A DNA stretch of 64,000 nucleotides from Streptomyces sp. SID486 (GTDB lineage Bacteria; Actinomycetota; Actinomycetes; Streptomycetales; Streptomycetaceae): positions 30,256 to 94,255 of the forward strand of contig NZ_WWJT01000317.1 of assembly GCF_009865385.1 (NCBI RefSeq), given 5' to 3'. The translations under genes and the position numbers were made by a program. The notes below the pieces were generated by a model. It was not told the DNA's origin, searched no databases, and worked only from the letters and a program-made list of their open reading frames with translations. Shown piece after piece: positions 46,977 through 55,867 of the stretch (its first letter is position 1; every line of letters starts with the position of its first letter).

Positions 46977-48230
46977 TCACCCCCCGGCGGCGCACAGCTC
47001 CGCCGTCAGCGCGGCGATCTCCGCCGTCTGCGAGCCGTTCAGGCGTGGGTCGCACGCGGTCTCGTAGCGGCGCGGCAGATCCTGCTCGGTGATGCCGGAG
47101 GCGCTGCCGACGCACTCGGTGACCTCGGCCGGGGTGGCCTCCAGATGCAGGCCGCCGGGACGGCCGCCGGCCGAGCGGAGGGCCTCGAAGAAGCCGCGGA
47201 TCTCGGCGGCCACCGTCGCCACGTCCCGGGTCTTGTGACCGCCGGCGCCGACGTAGGTGTTGCCGTGCATCGGGTCGCACAGCCACACCGCCGGATGGCC
47301 GAGCCGGGCGGCCTCCGCCACCAGCGGGGGCAGCGCCTCGCGCACCCGCTCCGCACCCATCCGGGAGATCAGCACCAGCCGCCCCGGCTCGCGGTCCGGG
47401 TCGAGCCGGGCGCACAGCGCGGCCAGGTCCCCGGGTTCGGTGCCCGGGCCGACCTTCACCCCCACGGGGTTGTCGACACCGGACAGGAACCGCACGTGGG
47501 CTCCGCCGGGGTCGCGGGTGCGCGCGCCGATCCAGGGCAGGTGGGTGGAGGTCAGGCAGAGGCTGCCGGTCACCGGGTCCCGCCGTACCTGGGGCTCCTC
47601 GTAGTCCAGCACGAGTGCCTCGTGGCTGGTCCACACGGCGGGCGCGCCGGCCGCCGGGGCGCCGGGCATCGCCATGCCCGACTCCGCCAGTTCCCGCAAC
47701 AGGGCGAGCACGTCACGCGCGTGGGCGTGGCCCTCCAGCAGCCGCATCGCGTCGGGCACGCGGGCCGCGGGGTCCGGTGCGGGGTCGTTGACCAGGTGCC
47801 CGCGGAACGAGGGCAGGACCAGCTCCCCGACGCGTTCGGTCGGTGCGGAGCGGGGCTTGGCGTACTGGCCCGCCAGCCGGCCCACCGGGATCACGGGCCG
47901 GCCGAGGGCCTGGCCGATGGTCCGGGCGGTGGTGTGCAGCAGGCCGACCCGGGCCGCGACACCGGCGAAGGTGGGGGTGTCGAACGTCTCGGCGCAGTCG
48001 CCGAGTTGCACGACGAACGCCTCACCGTGCGCGGCGGCTGCGAGGGCCCGGCGCAGGTCGAGGATCTCGTGCGGCCGCACGAGGGGTGCGGCGCCGGCCA
48101 GCCGGGACCGGATCCGGCGCAGCAGCGCGGTATCGGGCCATTCGGGCTGCTGGGCGGCGGGGCGCTGTCGCCAGTCGGACGGCGTCCAGGCCGGCGGCCG
48201 GGCGGAGCGGAGCACAGCGGGCGAGGACAT
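46977..48230 (-). CDS. Class II 3-deoxy-7-phosphoheptulonate (DAHP) synthase
   Basis: Condenses phosphoenolpyruvate with erythrose-4-phosphate, the entry step of the shikimate pathway. The 417-aa sequence is class II (plant/AroH-like): QLGDCAETF, WTSHEALVLDYE, GVDNPVGVKVGP, LISRMGAERV and CDPMHGNTY carry PEP- and metal-binding residues. It is shorter than the housekeeping actinobacterial enzyme (about 450-460 aa) and lacks part of the N-terminal regulatory region. Such short forms usually serve specialised pathways, for example phenazines. ATG 48230 has GGAGG 10 nt upstream. The open frame beyond it runs into tandem repeats and is not coding. It is on the strand opposite to the main operon, downstream of a PPTase gene. 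Confidence 0.92.
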   Translation of the reverse strand: MSSPAVLRSARPPAWTPSDWRQRPAAQQPEWPDTALLRRIRSRLAGAAPLVRPHEILDLRRALAAAAHGEAFVVQLGDCAETFDTPTFAGVAARVGLLHTTARTIGQALGRPVIPVGRLAGQYAKPRSAPTERVGELVLPSFRGHLVNDPAPDPAARVPDAMRLLEGHAHARDVLALLRELAESGMAMPGAPAAGAPAVWTSHEALVLDYEEPQVRRDPVTGSLCLTSTHLPWIGARTRDPGGAHVRFLSGVDNPVGVKVGPGTEPGDLAALCARLDPDREPGRLVLISRMGAERVREALPPLVAEAARLGHPAVWLCDPMHGNTYVGAGGHKTRDVATVAAEIRGFFEALRSAGGRPGGLHLEATPAEVTECVGSASGITEQDLPRRYETACDPRLNGSQTAEIAALTAELCAAGG

Positions 48231-48657
48231 GGGGCATCGGCCTCCGTCGTCGGTGAGGAAGTGCGGCGTCGTCGTGTGCGGGTCAGGCGGTGCGGCCGCG
48301 TCGTGCGCGGCCCAAGGGCCCCAAAGGTGCGGCCACATCGTGCGCGGCCCAAGGGCCCCAAAGGTGCGGCCACATCGTGCGCGGCCCAAGGGCCCCAAAG
48401 GTGCGGCCACATCGTGCGCGGCCCAAGGGTCCCAAGGGTGTGGCCGCGTCGTGTGCGGCCCGAGGGTGTGGCCGCGTCGTGTGCGGCCCGAGGGTGTGGC
48501 CGCGTCGTGTGCGGCCCGGGCGGTGCAGCCGCGTCGTGCGCGGGCCGGGGGTGGCGGCCGTGGCGTGCGCGGGGCGGGCGGTGCGCCGCGGCATGCGCGG
48601 CCGAGGCGGTGCGGCCTCGTCGTGTGCGGGGTGTGTGGTGCGGGTGGCGGGCTGCGT
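48231..48657. repeat. Tandem 37-bp and 28-bp repeats upstream of the DAHP synthase gene
   Basis: No gene in 427 nt. Four units of 37 nt start at 48289, 48326, 48363 and 48400; each begins GGTGCGGCC. Three related 28-nt units start at 48437, 48465 and 48493, then a decaying tail to about 48630. The second to fourth 37-nt units are virtually identical. The array sits in the leader or promoter region of the DAHP synthase gene. Confidence 0.92.
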
Positions 48658-49323
48658 TCAGTCGTGGGGCAGCGCCCAGCACAGCAGTCCGCCTCCGGGC
48701 AGTTCCCGTACGCTCACGCGCACCCGGTGCTCGGGGTGTCCGTCCGCCCGGGCCAGGAATCCGGTGCCGTCCGGGGTGAGCCGCAGATCCCGCAGGCCGC
48801 GCAGGGCGGGCCCGGTGAGCGGGCTCAGGGCCTTGAAGGCGGCTTCCTTGGCGGAGTAGAGCGTGAGCAGCCGCCGGGCCGCCGTCGGAGGCGGTCCGAG
48901 AAGCGGGCGTTCCGGCTCGCGCAGCACCAAGTGGGCCGCGCGGACCGGGAGATCGGCGAGTTCCAGGTCGATGCCGAGGGTCGGGAACCGGTCGGCCGGA
49001 GCGGCGACGGCGACCGCGATGCCCCGGGAGTGGCTGATCGACCCCGAGATGCCTTCGGGCAGCCGGGGCCTGGGTCCGTCGCACAGCACCGCCCCCGCGG
49101 TCAGCCCGGCGGCGCGTACGGCCCGGTGCAGCGCGCTGCGTCCGATGAGGAAATCGCCACGTCGGGGTTGCGGCATCGTCCGGGCCAGGCACCGTTCCTC
49201 GTCGGTGACGGCGACCGGCGGCCCCTCGTGGACGGAGGCGACCGCGAAGCCCACCCCCGGAATACGTGGCCCGGATCCGGCGAAAACCCGGGGCAGAATG
49301 CGGAGCGCCTCATTCGAATGCAC
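48658..49323 (-). CDS. Sfp/EntD-type 4'-phosphopantetheinyl transferase
   Basis: Activates carrier proteins by moving the phosphopantetheine arm from CoA to a serine. The 221-aa length is normal for the group. The substrate and magnesium motifs are SISHSRG (CoA side), GIDLE (metal-binding Asp/Glu), and YSAKEAAFKA (the Ser-Ala-Lys-Glu motif). I chose GTG 49323 (GGGAG 8 nt upstream) over the ATG at 49434, whose extra residues are not typical. The two carrier proteins at 55864 and 57134 are the natural partners. It lies divergently from the first SRPBCC gene and upstream of the DAHP synthase gene on the same strand. Confidence 0.92.
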   Translation of the reverse strand: MHSNEALRILPRVFAGSGPRIPGVGFAVASVHEGPPVAVTDEERCLARTMPQPRRGDFLIGRSALHRAVRAAGLTAGAVLCDGPRPRLPEGISGSISHSRGIAVAVAAPADRFPTLGIDLELADLPVRAAHLVLREPERPLLGPPPTAARRLLTLYSAKEAAFKALSPLTGPALRGLRDLRLTPDGTGFLARADGHPEHRVRVSVRELPGGGLLCWALPHD

Positions 49324-49624
49324 GAGGTATTCTCCCTGTTTCTGGCTGATGGGACAGGAAAGGGACGGCACGGTGAATTCCGTGAATACCGGCACGAGTT
49401 CCTGCCCGGTTCGCCGGATTGTGCCGGACCGCACGGCGGAGCGGCCAGGCGGGCGGCGACACCCTGCTCAGCCGAACCCCTCCCTGGGACCGAGGTGAAG
49501 TCGGTATCCTGGCCTCTCGGACACAAAGAGGCGGCGCGACGCCGACACACTCCCCGCTTTACCATGCTTTTACTGTCCGGGGGGTCGGTGCGCCCCTCCT
49601 CGCGACGCAGAGGGAGGGACAGGG
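49324..49624. other. Divergent promoter region PPTase / SRPBCC
   Basis: No gene in 301 nt. It is less GC-rich near both ends (around 49300-49360 and 49555-49580). GCCTCT (49512-49517) and AGAGGC (49527-49532) form a small hairpin. I could not define an ECF-type -35/-10 pair by eye. Confidence 0.4.
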
Positions 49625-50131
49625 ATGTCCGGTTCGGGGAGCAACGGCTGGCCGACGGCCGAACTGGACGCGGTGCGCCGTCTGCACGTCATCGCGTCCG
49701 CGGCCGGGCCGCACGCGTCGTTCGCCGAGCGCCGTTTCGACGTCCCCCTGGACCGGCTGTGGTCCGTCGCCTCCGACCTGGAGAACGAACTCCCCCTGAT
49801 CGTCGGGGGCCTGCGCACCTTCGGCATCACACGGTCCGAGGGTGAGCGGCTGACGGGCGAGGCGGTCGGCGCCCTCGGGTTCCGCGAGCAGTTCGACATC
49901 GTGCTGCGCCCCGGCTGGTGCCTGATGCAGGGCAAGGTGCTGACGAGCGGCATGGCCGCCACGGAGGACCGTGACGGCTGCCGCTTCGCCTTCTTCACCA
50001 GCCTGCGGCTGCCCGGCGGCGGCCTGCTCGACCGGATGCGCGGACCGTGGTCCGCGCGGCGGGCGGAGGACATGCTCGACCGGCTCGGGAAGCGGGTGGC
50101 CGCCCGGTCAGCCCCAGGCCGACCGGAATGA
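49625..50131 (+). CDS. SRPBCC-like protein, paralogue 1
   Basis: A 168-aa soluble protein that looks like an SRPBCC (START/Bet v1) fold: SFAERRFDVPLDRLWSVASDLE at the start, beta-strand-rich middle, and a C-terminal helix. Its closest relative in the window is the protein at 51791-52279. Both contain the exact string RPGWCLMQ and an opening WPTAELD-VRRL. SRPBCC proteins bind hydrophobic ligands or act as aromatase/cyclases. Pairing with an ECF sigma gene suggests that this one may sense a ligand instead. Its 3' end overlaps that of the ECF gene on the other strand by 24 nt. GGGAGGGA precedes ATG 49625. Confidence 0.8.
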   Translation: MSGSGSNGWPTAELDAVRRLHVIASAAGPHASFAERRFDVPLDRLWSVASDLENELPLIVGGLRTFGITRSEGERLTGEAVGALGFREQFDIVLRPGWCLMQGKVLTSGMAATEDRDGCRFAFFTSLRLPGGGLLDRMRGPWSARRAEDMLDRLGKRVAARSAPGRPE

Positions 50132-50641
50132 CTGCCTGGCCCGGAACAGCCGGGATCTGACGGTCCCCACCGGTATCTCCAGCAGGGCGGACACCTCCTG
50201 TTCGCTGAGCCCCTCGACATGACGGAGCATCAGCACCGCCCGGTACTCGGGCGTGAGCCGGTGCAGGGCGTCGGCGATGTCGGAGGCCAGGTGCAGGTCT
50301 CCGGGAGCGGGTGGTTCCTCCCATTCCGCGGACATCGTCGGCTGCCGGCGGCGCTGGCCGGCGAACTTCAGGGCCTCGCGCACCGCGATGGCCCGGACCC
50401 ACCCGAACAGCGCCGCGGGCTCCTGGAGCTGGCGGATACGGCGGAAGACGGTGATCAGGGTCTCCTGGGCCGCGTCCGCGCCGTCCTGGAGGGCGACCGG
50501 ACCGCAGATCCGGCCGACGTAGGGGGCGAGGACGCCCAGCAGATCGTCCATCGCCAGCGCGTCGCCGCGCTGCGCCCCCTCGACCAGGCGAGCCAGCAGG
50601 TGCGGATCGTGCAGCGTGCCGGTGTTGCCCTCCTTCGTCAC
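50108..50641 (-). CDS. ECF-type RNA polymerase sigma factor, paralogue 1
   Basis: A 177-aa extracytoplasmic-function sigma factor. Region 2 covers APYVGRICGPVALQDGADAAQETLITVFRRI (in part), and region 4 the end of the protein (YRAVLMLRHVEGLSEQEVSALL, then VGTVRSRLFRARQSFR). There is no C-terminal extension. I chose GTG 50641 (GGGGA upstream); ATG 50746 is an alternative. There is no anti-sigma gene beside it. Instead it faces an SRPBCC-like gene tail to tail. It is clearly paralogous to the ECF factor at 51225-51794 (same APYV-R-C-P-AL and FR-AW ends). Confidence 0.87.
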   Translation of the reverse strand: MTKEGNTGTLHDPHLLARLVEGAQRGDALAMDDLLGVLAPYVGRICGPVALQDGADAAQETLITVFRRIRQLQEPAALFGWVRAIAVREALKFAGQRRRQPTMSAEWEEPPAPGDLHLASDIADALHRLTPEYRAVLMLRHVEGLSEQEVSALLEIPVGTVRSRLFRARQSFRSAWG

Positions 50642-51224
50642 CGCGTCCCCGCTTCCCGCTCCGCCCTGCCCGCCGCGGAACCGCGGGCGGCGAGGGAGAA
50701 GGAGAATGCGCCGGTCGATGTGTTCACCGGTGGCGACGTCGCGCACCGAGTCTTCCTGTACCCAGTTGAATTCCTATTGGAGCGACTGGTTCCCGTTCTC
50801 TCGCATAGGTCGCGCAGAACCATGAAATTGATACCCCCGTTGATGGCGAATGGGACTGCTCACGCACACCGCTGGCAACCCTAGCACCGGGCACAGGGCT
50901 CCGGGAGGCTGAAGAAGTCGGAGCACCACTCAACCGGTGGGTAGCAAAATATGCCGGGAGGAACACGGCCGCACGGGCTTCGCGATCCGAATCCACGGAA
51001 ACCCCGCGCGGCCCCGGAGCCGAGTCCCGCGGGCGGGCGTCCTCGACCCCCCGGAGGCAGGCGCACGGCGGCCGACGCACGCCCCCGCGGGGCCGAATTC
51101 AGGACAAGATCGCAAAGTAGCGGGAGTACCGCGCCGTTCTGTCCCCTCCTTCCCATCGAGGCCCCACACCGACGCCGCCCTGGCACCGCCGGAGCGTCGA
51201 CCACCAGGGGAGGGAGAACGACAG
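50642..51224. other. Divergent region between the two ECF sigma genes
   Basis: No gene supported in 583 nt. It includes the region around 50750-50960, which is clearly lower in GC than the flanks and most likely holds the promoters. On the minus strand GGGAACC near 50790 resembles an ECF -35 box, but no convincing -10 could be paired with it by eye. Confidence 0.45.
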
Positions 51225-51794
51225 ATGAAGACCGCGCGAGCGGACGCCCGCCAGCAGGGCCCGCCGTCCCGGCAGAGTGCCGCGCCGGAGGATCCGTGGG
51301 CCACCGCGGCCCCCCTCGTCCGAGCGGCGCAGGTCGGCGACGCCATAGCCCTCAACGACCTGCTGAGCCTGCTCACCCCGTACGTGAGCCGGCTGTGCCG
51401 GCCGATCGCCCTGAACAACAGCGCCGACGCCGTACAGGAGGCGCTGATCGCCGTGTTCCAGGGCCTGCCCCGGCTCAAGGACCCGCGTGCCCTGTACGCG
51501 TGGGTACGCACGATCACCGTACGCGAGGCGGTGCGGGTGGCTCACCGTACCGAGCGCGAGACACCGGTGTGCGAGTTCGACGACATCGCCGGGCCGCGCA
51601 GCCCCGAACTCGCCGTCGACGTACGGGACGTACTGCGGCGCATGTCCACCGAACACCGTGCGGTCCTGGTCCTGCGCGAGCTGGAGGGCCTGGACGAGCG
51701 GACGGCGAGCGCCATCCTCAACATCTCCTGCGGCACGCTGAAGTCCCGGCTGCACCGTGCCCGACACAGCTTCCGAAAGGCGTGGCCGCGATGA
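51225..51794 (+). CDS. ECF-type RNA polymerase sigma factor, paralogue 2
   Basis: A 189-aa ECF sigma factor. Region 2 includes TPYVSRLCRPIALNNSADAV, and region 4 EHRAVLVLRELEGLDERTAS then GTLKSRLHRARHSFRKAW. GGGGAGGGAG lies upstream of ATG 51225. The stop overlaps the start of the SRPBCC gene in ATGA, so the two are one operon. No zinc-finger anti-sigma gene is present, so the coupled SRPBCC protein may take that role. It probably drives the biosynthetic operon or the shared promoter region. Confidence 0.88.
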   Translation: MKTARADARQQGPPSRQSAAPEDPWATAAPLVRAAQVGDAIALNDLLSLLTPYVSRLCRPIALNNSADAVQEALIAVFQGLPRLKDPRALYAWVRTITVREAVRVAHRTERETPVCEFDDIAGPRSPELAVDVRDVLRRMSTEHRAVLVLRELEGLDERTASAILNISCGTLKSRLHRARHSFRKAWPR

Positions 51795-52279
51795 ACCTGG
51801 ACTGGCCGACGGCCGAACTCGATCCGGTACGGCGCTTGCGTGTCATGGCCGCGGGGCTGCACGCGGTCATGTACGCGGACGCCCACGTGGACCTGCCGAT
51901 GTCGGACGTGTGGGCGGTGGCGAGTGACCTGGAGGGCGAACTGCCGCACCTGGTGCCGACCTTGCGCGCCTTCCGCTGCGATCCGCTCACCGGTGACCGG
52001 CAACTGGGGTGGGCGTACGGCCTCCTCGGTCACAACGCCTGCTTCGACGTGCGGCTGCGCCCCGGTTGGTGCCTGATGCAGAGCCGCTACGTGGTCGGCG
52101 GTATGGCGGCCGTACCGGAGGGGTCCGGAACCCGGTTCGCCGTGCTCGGCGGGCTGCGCCAGCCCTGGGCCGGGCCGTTCCAGCGGGCACTGCGTCCGCT
52201 CGGCCGCGCCCGGGGCCTGCTCATGGTGGAGCGGGCCGCGCGGCGCGCGGAGATCCGCCGCGAGCCGAAGCCGGCCTGA
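51791..52279 (+). CDS. SRPBCC-like protein, paralogue 2
   Basis: A 162-aa homologue of the protein at 49625. It has the same MSDVWAVASDLEGELPHL region, the RPGWCLMQ string and a similar C-terminal helix. It is translationally coupled to the ECF sigma gene (ATGA overlap). The function is unknown: possibly a ligand-binding partner of the sigma factor, possibly a cyclase-like enzyme. The coupling to a regulator makes the first more attractive. Confidence 0.8.
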   Translation: MNLDWPTAELDPVRRLRVMAAGLHAVMYADAHVDLPMSDVWAVASDLEGELPHLVPTLRAFRCDPLTGDRQLGWAYGLLGHNACFDVRLRPGWCLMQSRYVVGGMAAVPEGSGTRFAVLGGLRQPWAGPFQRALRPLGRARGLLMVERAARRAEIRREPKPA

Positions 52280-52590
52280 GCCCCGCGCACGAGGGCCGCT
52301 CCGGTCGCGGCAACCCCCGGGTCGCGACCGCGCCCGACCGTGACCGCCGTCCGTTCCGCCGTTGCGCGGACCGGACGGCGCCCCGGCCCGGCCGGCCATG
52401 GAAGACACCGCTCCGGAAAAACTCGGATTCCGGTGGAGTGCATCGGCCGCGTGCCGCCTCTTTGTCTGTGTCGGACGCTCCCGGCCCACGGTGAGCGGCA
52501 CCCGGCGCCATCCCCCACGCACAGCAGCCCCGTCCGGGCGCGTTTTGCGCTGCCCGCACGTCATCGCCCGGCCGAGCAGAGGGAACCACC
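52280..52590. other. Promoter region of the biosynthetic operon
   Basis: No gene in 311 nt. It should hold the promoter of the ten-gene operon that starts at 52591. A GGAAAAACTC stretch near 52415 is the only ECF-like -35 candidate I see. I found no clear hairpin after the SRPBCC gene, so read-through from the sigma operon is possible. Confidence 0.4.
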
Positions 52591-54189
52591 ATGCCCGACA
52601 TATCCGCACTCAAGCTCGACGTCGTGCCCGAGCCGACCGCCGCGCTCGGGATCCTCCCGACCGTGGCGGCCGAGAAGGCCCCCGACACCCCGTTCCTCTC
52701 CGACACGCCGTGGCGCACGTACGCCGGACCGGTCCGCACCTTCGCCGAGTTCGCGCAGGCCATCGACGACTACGCCGACCGGTTCTGGGCCGGGGGCGTC
52801 CGCCGCGGAGACGTCGTCGCCGTCGTGCAGCGCAACCACATCGAGGTGGAGGGCGTGATGTGCGCCCTGGGCAAGATCGGCGCCCTGCCCGCGCTGCTGT
52901 CCTCGGCGATGGAGACCGGGGAACTCCTGGAGTGCTTCGCCCGGCTGGACCGCCCCTACCTCCTGGTCGACTCCTTCGGGCTGTCCCGGCTCGCCGAGCA
53001 CCGGCACGCGCTGCGGCTGCTGACCCGGGGCGTGCTGTGCCTGGAGGAGACGGAGGAGGACTGGGTCGTCCCGCTGCAGGAGCGCAGCGCGCACACCGCC
53101 GACCCGCGGGACGAGGACGAGTGGTTCGTCGTCACGCACTCGTCCGGCACCACCGGCGCGCCCAAGATGGCGGCGCACTCGACGCGTTCACTGTTCGGCA
53201 TGGTCGCCCCGATGATCCAGATCTTCCGGGACCAGTACTCCTCGCAGGACCTGAACGCCAAGCACCTCTCCTTCGTCCACGCCCGTACCTGTGCCGGCAC
53301 GCTCGCCTCGCTGGAGACCGCGATGCCCGCACTGGCCATCGCCGACCCGGACCCGGCCAACGTCAAGCGGCTGATGCTCCGGCACCGTCCGACCTCGATC
53401 GAGACGCACCCGAACGTCTACATCCAGTGGGAGTCCCTCGCACACGACCCGGACCGCCCCTTCCAGCACGTCGAGCGGTTCATCTCCACGTTCGACGCGA
53501 TGCACCCGCGGACCGTGCGCACCCTGCTGAACGCCTCGGAGCACCCGGGCGCCCACTACTTCCAGGCCTACGGCCAGACCGAGTCGGGACCGATCTGCCT
53601 GCGCATCGTCTCCCGCGAGGAGTCCGCCGCGTACTCGCCGCGCAACGTCGGCCACACCGGTGGCGGCATGGAGATCCGGATCGTGGACGAGCACGGCGTC
53701 GAGCAGCCGCCGAACGCGCCCGGCTTCATCGAGACGCGCTCCCCCGGCCGCATGCGCGGCTACGTCGGCGGCGACCCCATGCCGCCCGCGGACGCCTGGT
53801 GGCCCATGGGTGACATCGGGCGGCTGCTCGACGACGGCTCGCTCGAACTCCTGGACCGCATCGTCGAGCACGTCGACGGCGTCGGCAGCCTCCTGGAGAA
53901 GGAGGACCACCTGCTGGAAGCGCTGCCCGAGCTGGTCGAACTGGTCCTGGTCAAGGACGAGGACGACAACTCCGTGTTCGCCGTGGCCTGTCCGCGCCCC
54001 GGCACCACACCCGACCCGGAGCGCTTCCGGGCGGTCGCCGCCGAGGCCGGGCTGCCCGACCTGGACGTGCGCTTCTGGGAGTGGGAGGCCATGCCCGTCA
54101 CCGGTTCCTACAAGGTCCGCCGGTCCGTACTGCGGCGCAAGCTCGCCGGCCGTATCCAGCGCACCGCCACCGTCCGGAAGGGGGCCTGA
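52591..54189 (+). CDS. Class I adenylate-forming enzyme (acyl/aryl ligase 1)
   Basis: A 532-aa ATP-dependent ligase of the ANL superfamily. The P-loop reads THSSGTTGAPK, the A5 motif YGQTESG, the hinge region MGDIGRLLDDGSLELLDR, and the C-terminal lysine GSYKVRR. It probably activates a carboxylic acid as an adenylate and passes it to CoA or to one of the two ACPs downstream. The substrate is unknown. The C-terminal part EVDGVGSLLEKEDHLLEALPE-like stretch is less usual for acyl-CoA synthetases. AGAGGGAACC precedes ATG 52591. It is the first gene of the operon, separated from ligase 2 by 4 nt. Confidence 0.88.
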   Translation: MPDISALKLDVVPEPTAALGILPTVAAEKAPDTPFLSDTPWRTYAGPVRTFAEFAQAIDDYADRFWAGGVRRGDVVAVVQRNHIEVEGVMCALGKIGALPALLSSAMETGELLECFARLDRPYLLVDSFGLSRLAEHRHALRLLTRGVLCLEETEEDWVVPLQERSAHTADPRDEDEWFVVTHSSGTTGAPKMAAHSTRSLFGMVAPMIQIFRDQYSSQDLNAKHLSFVHARTCAGTLASLETAMPALAIADPDPANVKRLMLRHRPTSIETHPNVYIQWESLAHDPDRPFQHVERFISTFDAMHPRTVRTLLNASEHPGAHYFQAYGQTESGPICLRIVSREESAAYSPRNVGHTGGGMEIRIVDEHGVEQPPNAPGFIETRSPGRMRGYVGGDPMPPADAWWPMGDIGRLLDDGSLELLDRIVEHVDGVGSLLEKEDHLLEALPELVELVLVKDEDDNSVFAVACPRPGTTPDPERFRAVAAEAGLPDLDVRFWEWEAMPVTGSYKVRRSVLRRKLAGRIQRTATVRKGA

Positions 54190-54193
54190 CCCC

Positions 54194-55867
54194 ATGACGC
54201 ACCTCTGGTACGAACTCGCCCGCGGCCTGCGCGACGAGACCCTGCTGCACACGCCGTCGCGCTCGGCCGAACCCGTCTCCGGCACCGCCCTGTTCGACCG
54301 CGCCGAGCGCACCGCCGGTGCCGTCCTGACCGCCTGCGAGGGCCGCGCCCCGCGCCGGGTCGGTCTGCTCATGGCCAACGGCGAGCCGTGGGTGCGCGGG
54401 CTGCTCACCGCGCTCCGCCTCGACGCGGCGGCCGTCCCGCTCGCGCTGCCGGTGGCCTTCGGCGGCGCCGACGCCTACGCCGCGCACGTCCGGCGCATCG
54501 CCGACGACGCCTCGCTGGACGCGATGCTGGTCGACGGCAGCCTCGGCGCACGCATCGTCTCGCGGGTCGCCGAGGCCGTCCCCGGCCTGCCGTTCGTCGA
54601 CATCGCCGAGCCGCCCACCGCGCGGGCGCAGCTGCCCGAGCCGGCCGGCGGCGGTGCGGCGCCCGCCGTCATCCAGTACACCTCCGGCAGCACCTCGGTA
54701 CCCAAGGGTGTCGTCGTCAGCCACGACAACGTCTCGGCCGGGCTCGACGCCATCGACGCCGGCACCCGCTGGACGCCGCAGGACCGGCTCGGCGAGTGGC
54801 TGCCGCTCTTCCACGACATGGGCCTGTTCACGCTGCTCGCCGGACTGCGCATGGGCTCGGCCATCACGCTGTGGCAGCCCGGTGACTTCGTGCGCCGCCC
54901 GCTGCAGTGGCTCGCCGAGTTCGCCGCGTCCCGCTCCACCATCCAGCCGGCCCCGAACTTCTTCTACGACTACCTCGTCGCCGCGGCGGCCAAGGGCGTC
55001 CCCGACGGCCTGGACCTGTCGGCCTGGCGCTACGGGGGCAACGGCTCCGAGCCGGTGCGCCTCGCCAGCCTGGAGGCGTTCCAGCAGACCTTCGCCCCCT
55101 ACGGGCTGCGCCCCCAGGTCGTCCAGCCCAACTACGGTCTGGCCGAGGCCACGCTGATCGTCAGCACCGGCGTGCCGGAGTCCGCGTACCGCAGCCTCGA
55201 CGTGGAGCGGTCCAGCCTGTCCATCGGTGAGCGGGTCAGGGAGACCGACCAGCCGGGCCCGGCCACCAGGACGGTGGTGTCCTGCGGCGCGCCCGTCGAG
55301 GGCGTGCGGGTGCGCATCGGCGACGCCGAGGGCACCGCGCTGGAGGAGGGCGTCGTCGGCGAGGTGCAGATCGGCGGCAAGCCGGTGACCGCCGGCTATC
55401 TGGGGCTGCCCGCCGCCGAGCAGCCGTTCACCCCGGACGGGCTGCTGCGCACCGGCGACATCGGCTTCCTGCGCGACGGCGAGCTGTACGTCATGGGCCG
55501 GCTGAAGGCGATGGCCGTCGTGCGGGGCCAGAACTACTACGCCGAGGACGTCGAGGAGATCGTCAAGGCCACCCCGGGAGTCGACCGCCGGCACTGCGCC
55601 GCCTTCGCCTGGGACGACGACGGCGAGGAGCGGATGGTCGTGATCTGGGAGACGAAACTCGCCGGCGACACCGCCCGTGCCGTCGGCGAGGCCATCCGCA
55701 CCCGCCTGGCCGAACACCTCGGCCTGGCCGCGGTCGAGACCCTCGCGGTCTCCCCGCAGTCCCTGCCGTTCACCAGTTCCGGAAAGGTCAAGCGCTCCGG
55801 CGCGGCCGACCTGTACCGGCAGCACAAGACCGCACAGACCACCGCACCGGAAGGACAGCACTCGTGA
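54194..55867 (+). CDS. FAAL-like fatty acyl-AMP ligase (ligase 2)
   Basis: A 557-aa ANL enzyme with the sequence marks of fatty acyl-AMP ligases: YTSGSTSVPKGVVVSHDN, WLPLFHDMGLF, NYGLAEATLIVS and GDIGFLRDGELYVMGRLKAMAVVRG (in parts). FAALs activate a fatty acid as acyl-AMP and load it on a carrier protein, not on CoA. The overlapping next gene is an ACP (GTGA junction), the obvious acceptor. The start at ATG 54194 follows GGGGGCC. The C-terminal lysine motif reads FTSSGKVKRSG. Confidence 0.9.
   Translation: MTHLWYELARGLRDETLLHTPSRSAEPVSGTALFDRAERTAGAVLTACEGRAPRRVGLLMANGEPWVRGLLTALRLDAAAVPLALPVAFGGADAYAAHVRRIADDASLDAMLVDGSLGARIVSRVAEAVPGLPFVDIAEPPTARAQLPEPAGGGAAPAVIQYTSGSTSVPKGVVVSHDNVSAGLDAIDAGTRWTPQDRLGEWLPLFHDMGLFTLLAGLRMGSAITLWQPGDFVRRPLQWLAEFAASRSTIQPAPNFFYDYLVAAAAKGVPDGLDLSAWRYGGNGSEPVRLASLEAFQQTFAPYGLRPQVVQPNYGLAEATLIVSTGVPESAYRSLDVERSSLSIGERVRETDQPGPATRTVVSCGAPVEGVRVRIGDAEGTALEEGVVGEVQIGGKPVTAGYLGLPAAEQPFTPDGLLRTGDIGFLRDGELYVMGRLKAMAVVRGQNYYAEDVEEIVKATPGVDRRHCAAFAWDDDGEERMVVIWETKLAGDTARAVGEAIRTRLAEHLGLAAVETLAVSPQSLPFTSSGKVKRSGAADLYRQHKTAQTTAPEGQHS

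Noticed and set aside
48289..48520. Possible CRISPR array
   Set aside because: The units are contiguous tandem copies without unique spacers, and there are no cas genes.
48283..48594. Open frames through the 37-bp repeats
   Set aside because: They only translate the repeat array and have no start support; the DAHP synthase starts at 48230.
50638..50823. 61-codon minus frame upstream of ECF1
   Set aside because: It occupies the likely promoter stretch, has no ribosome site, and its sequence is not conserved-looking.
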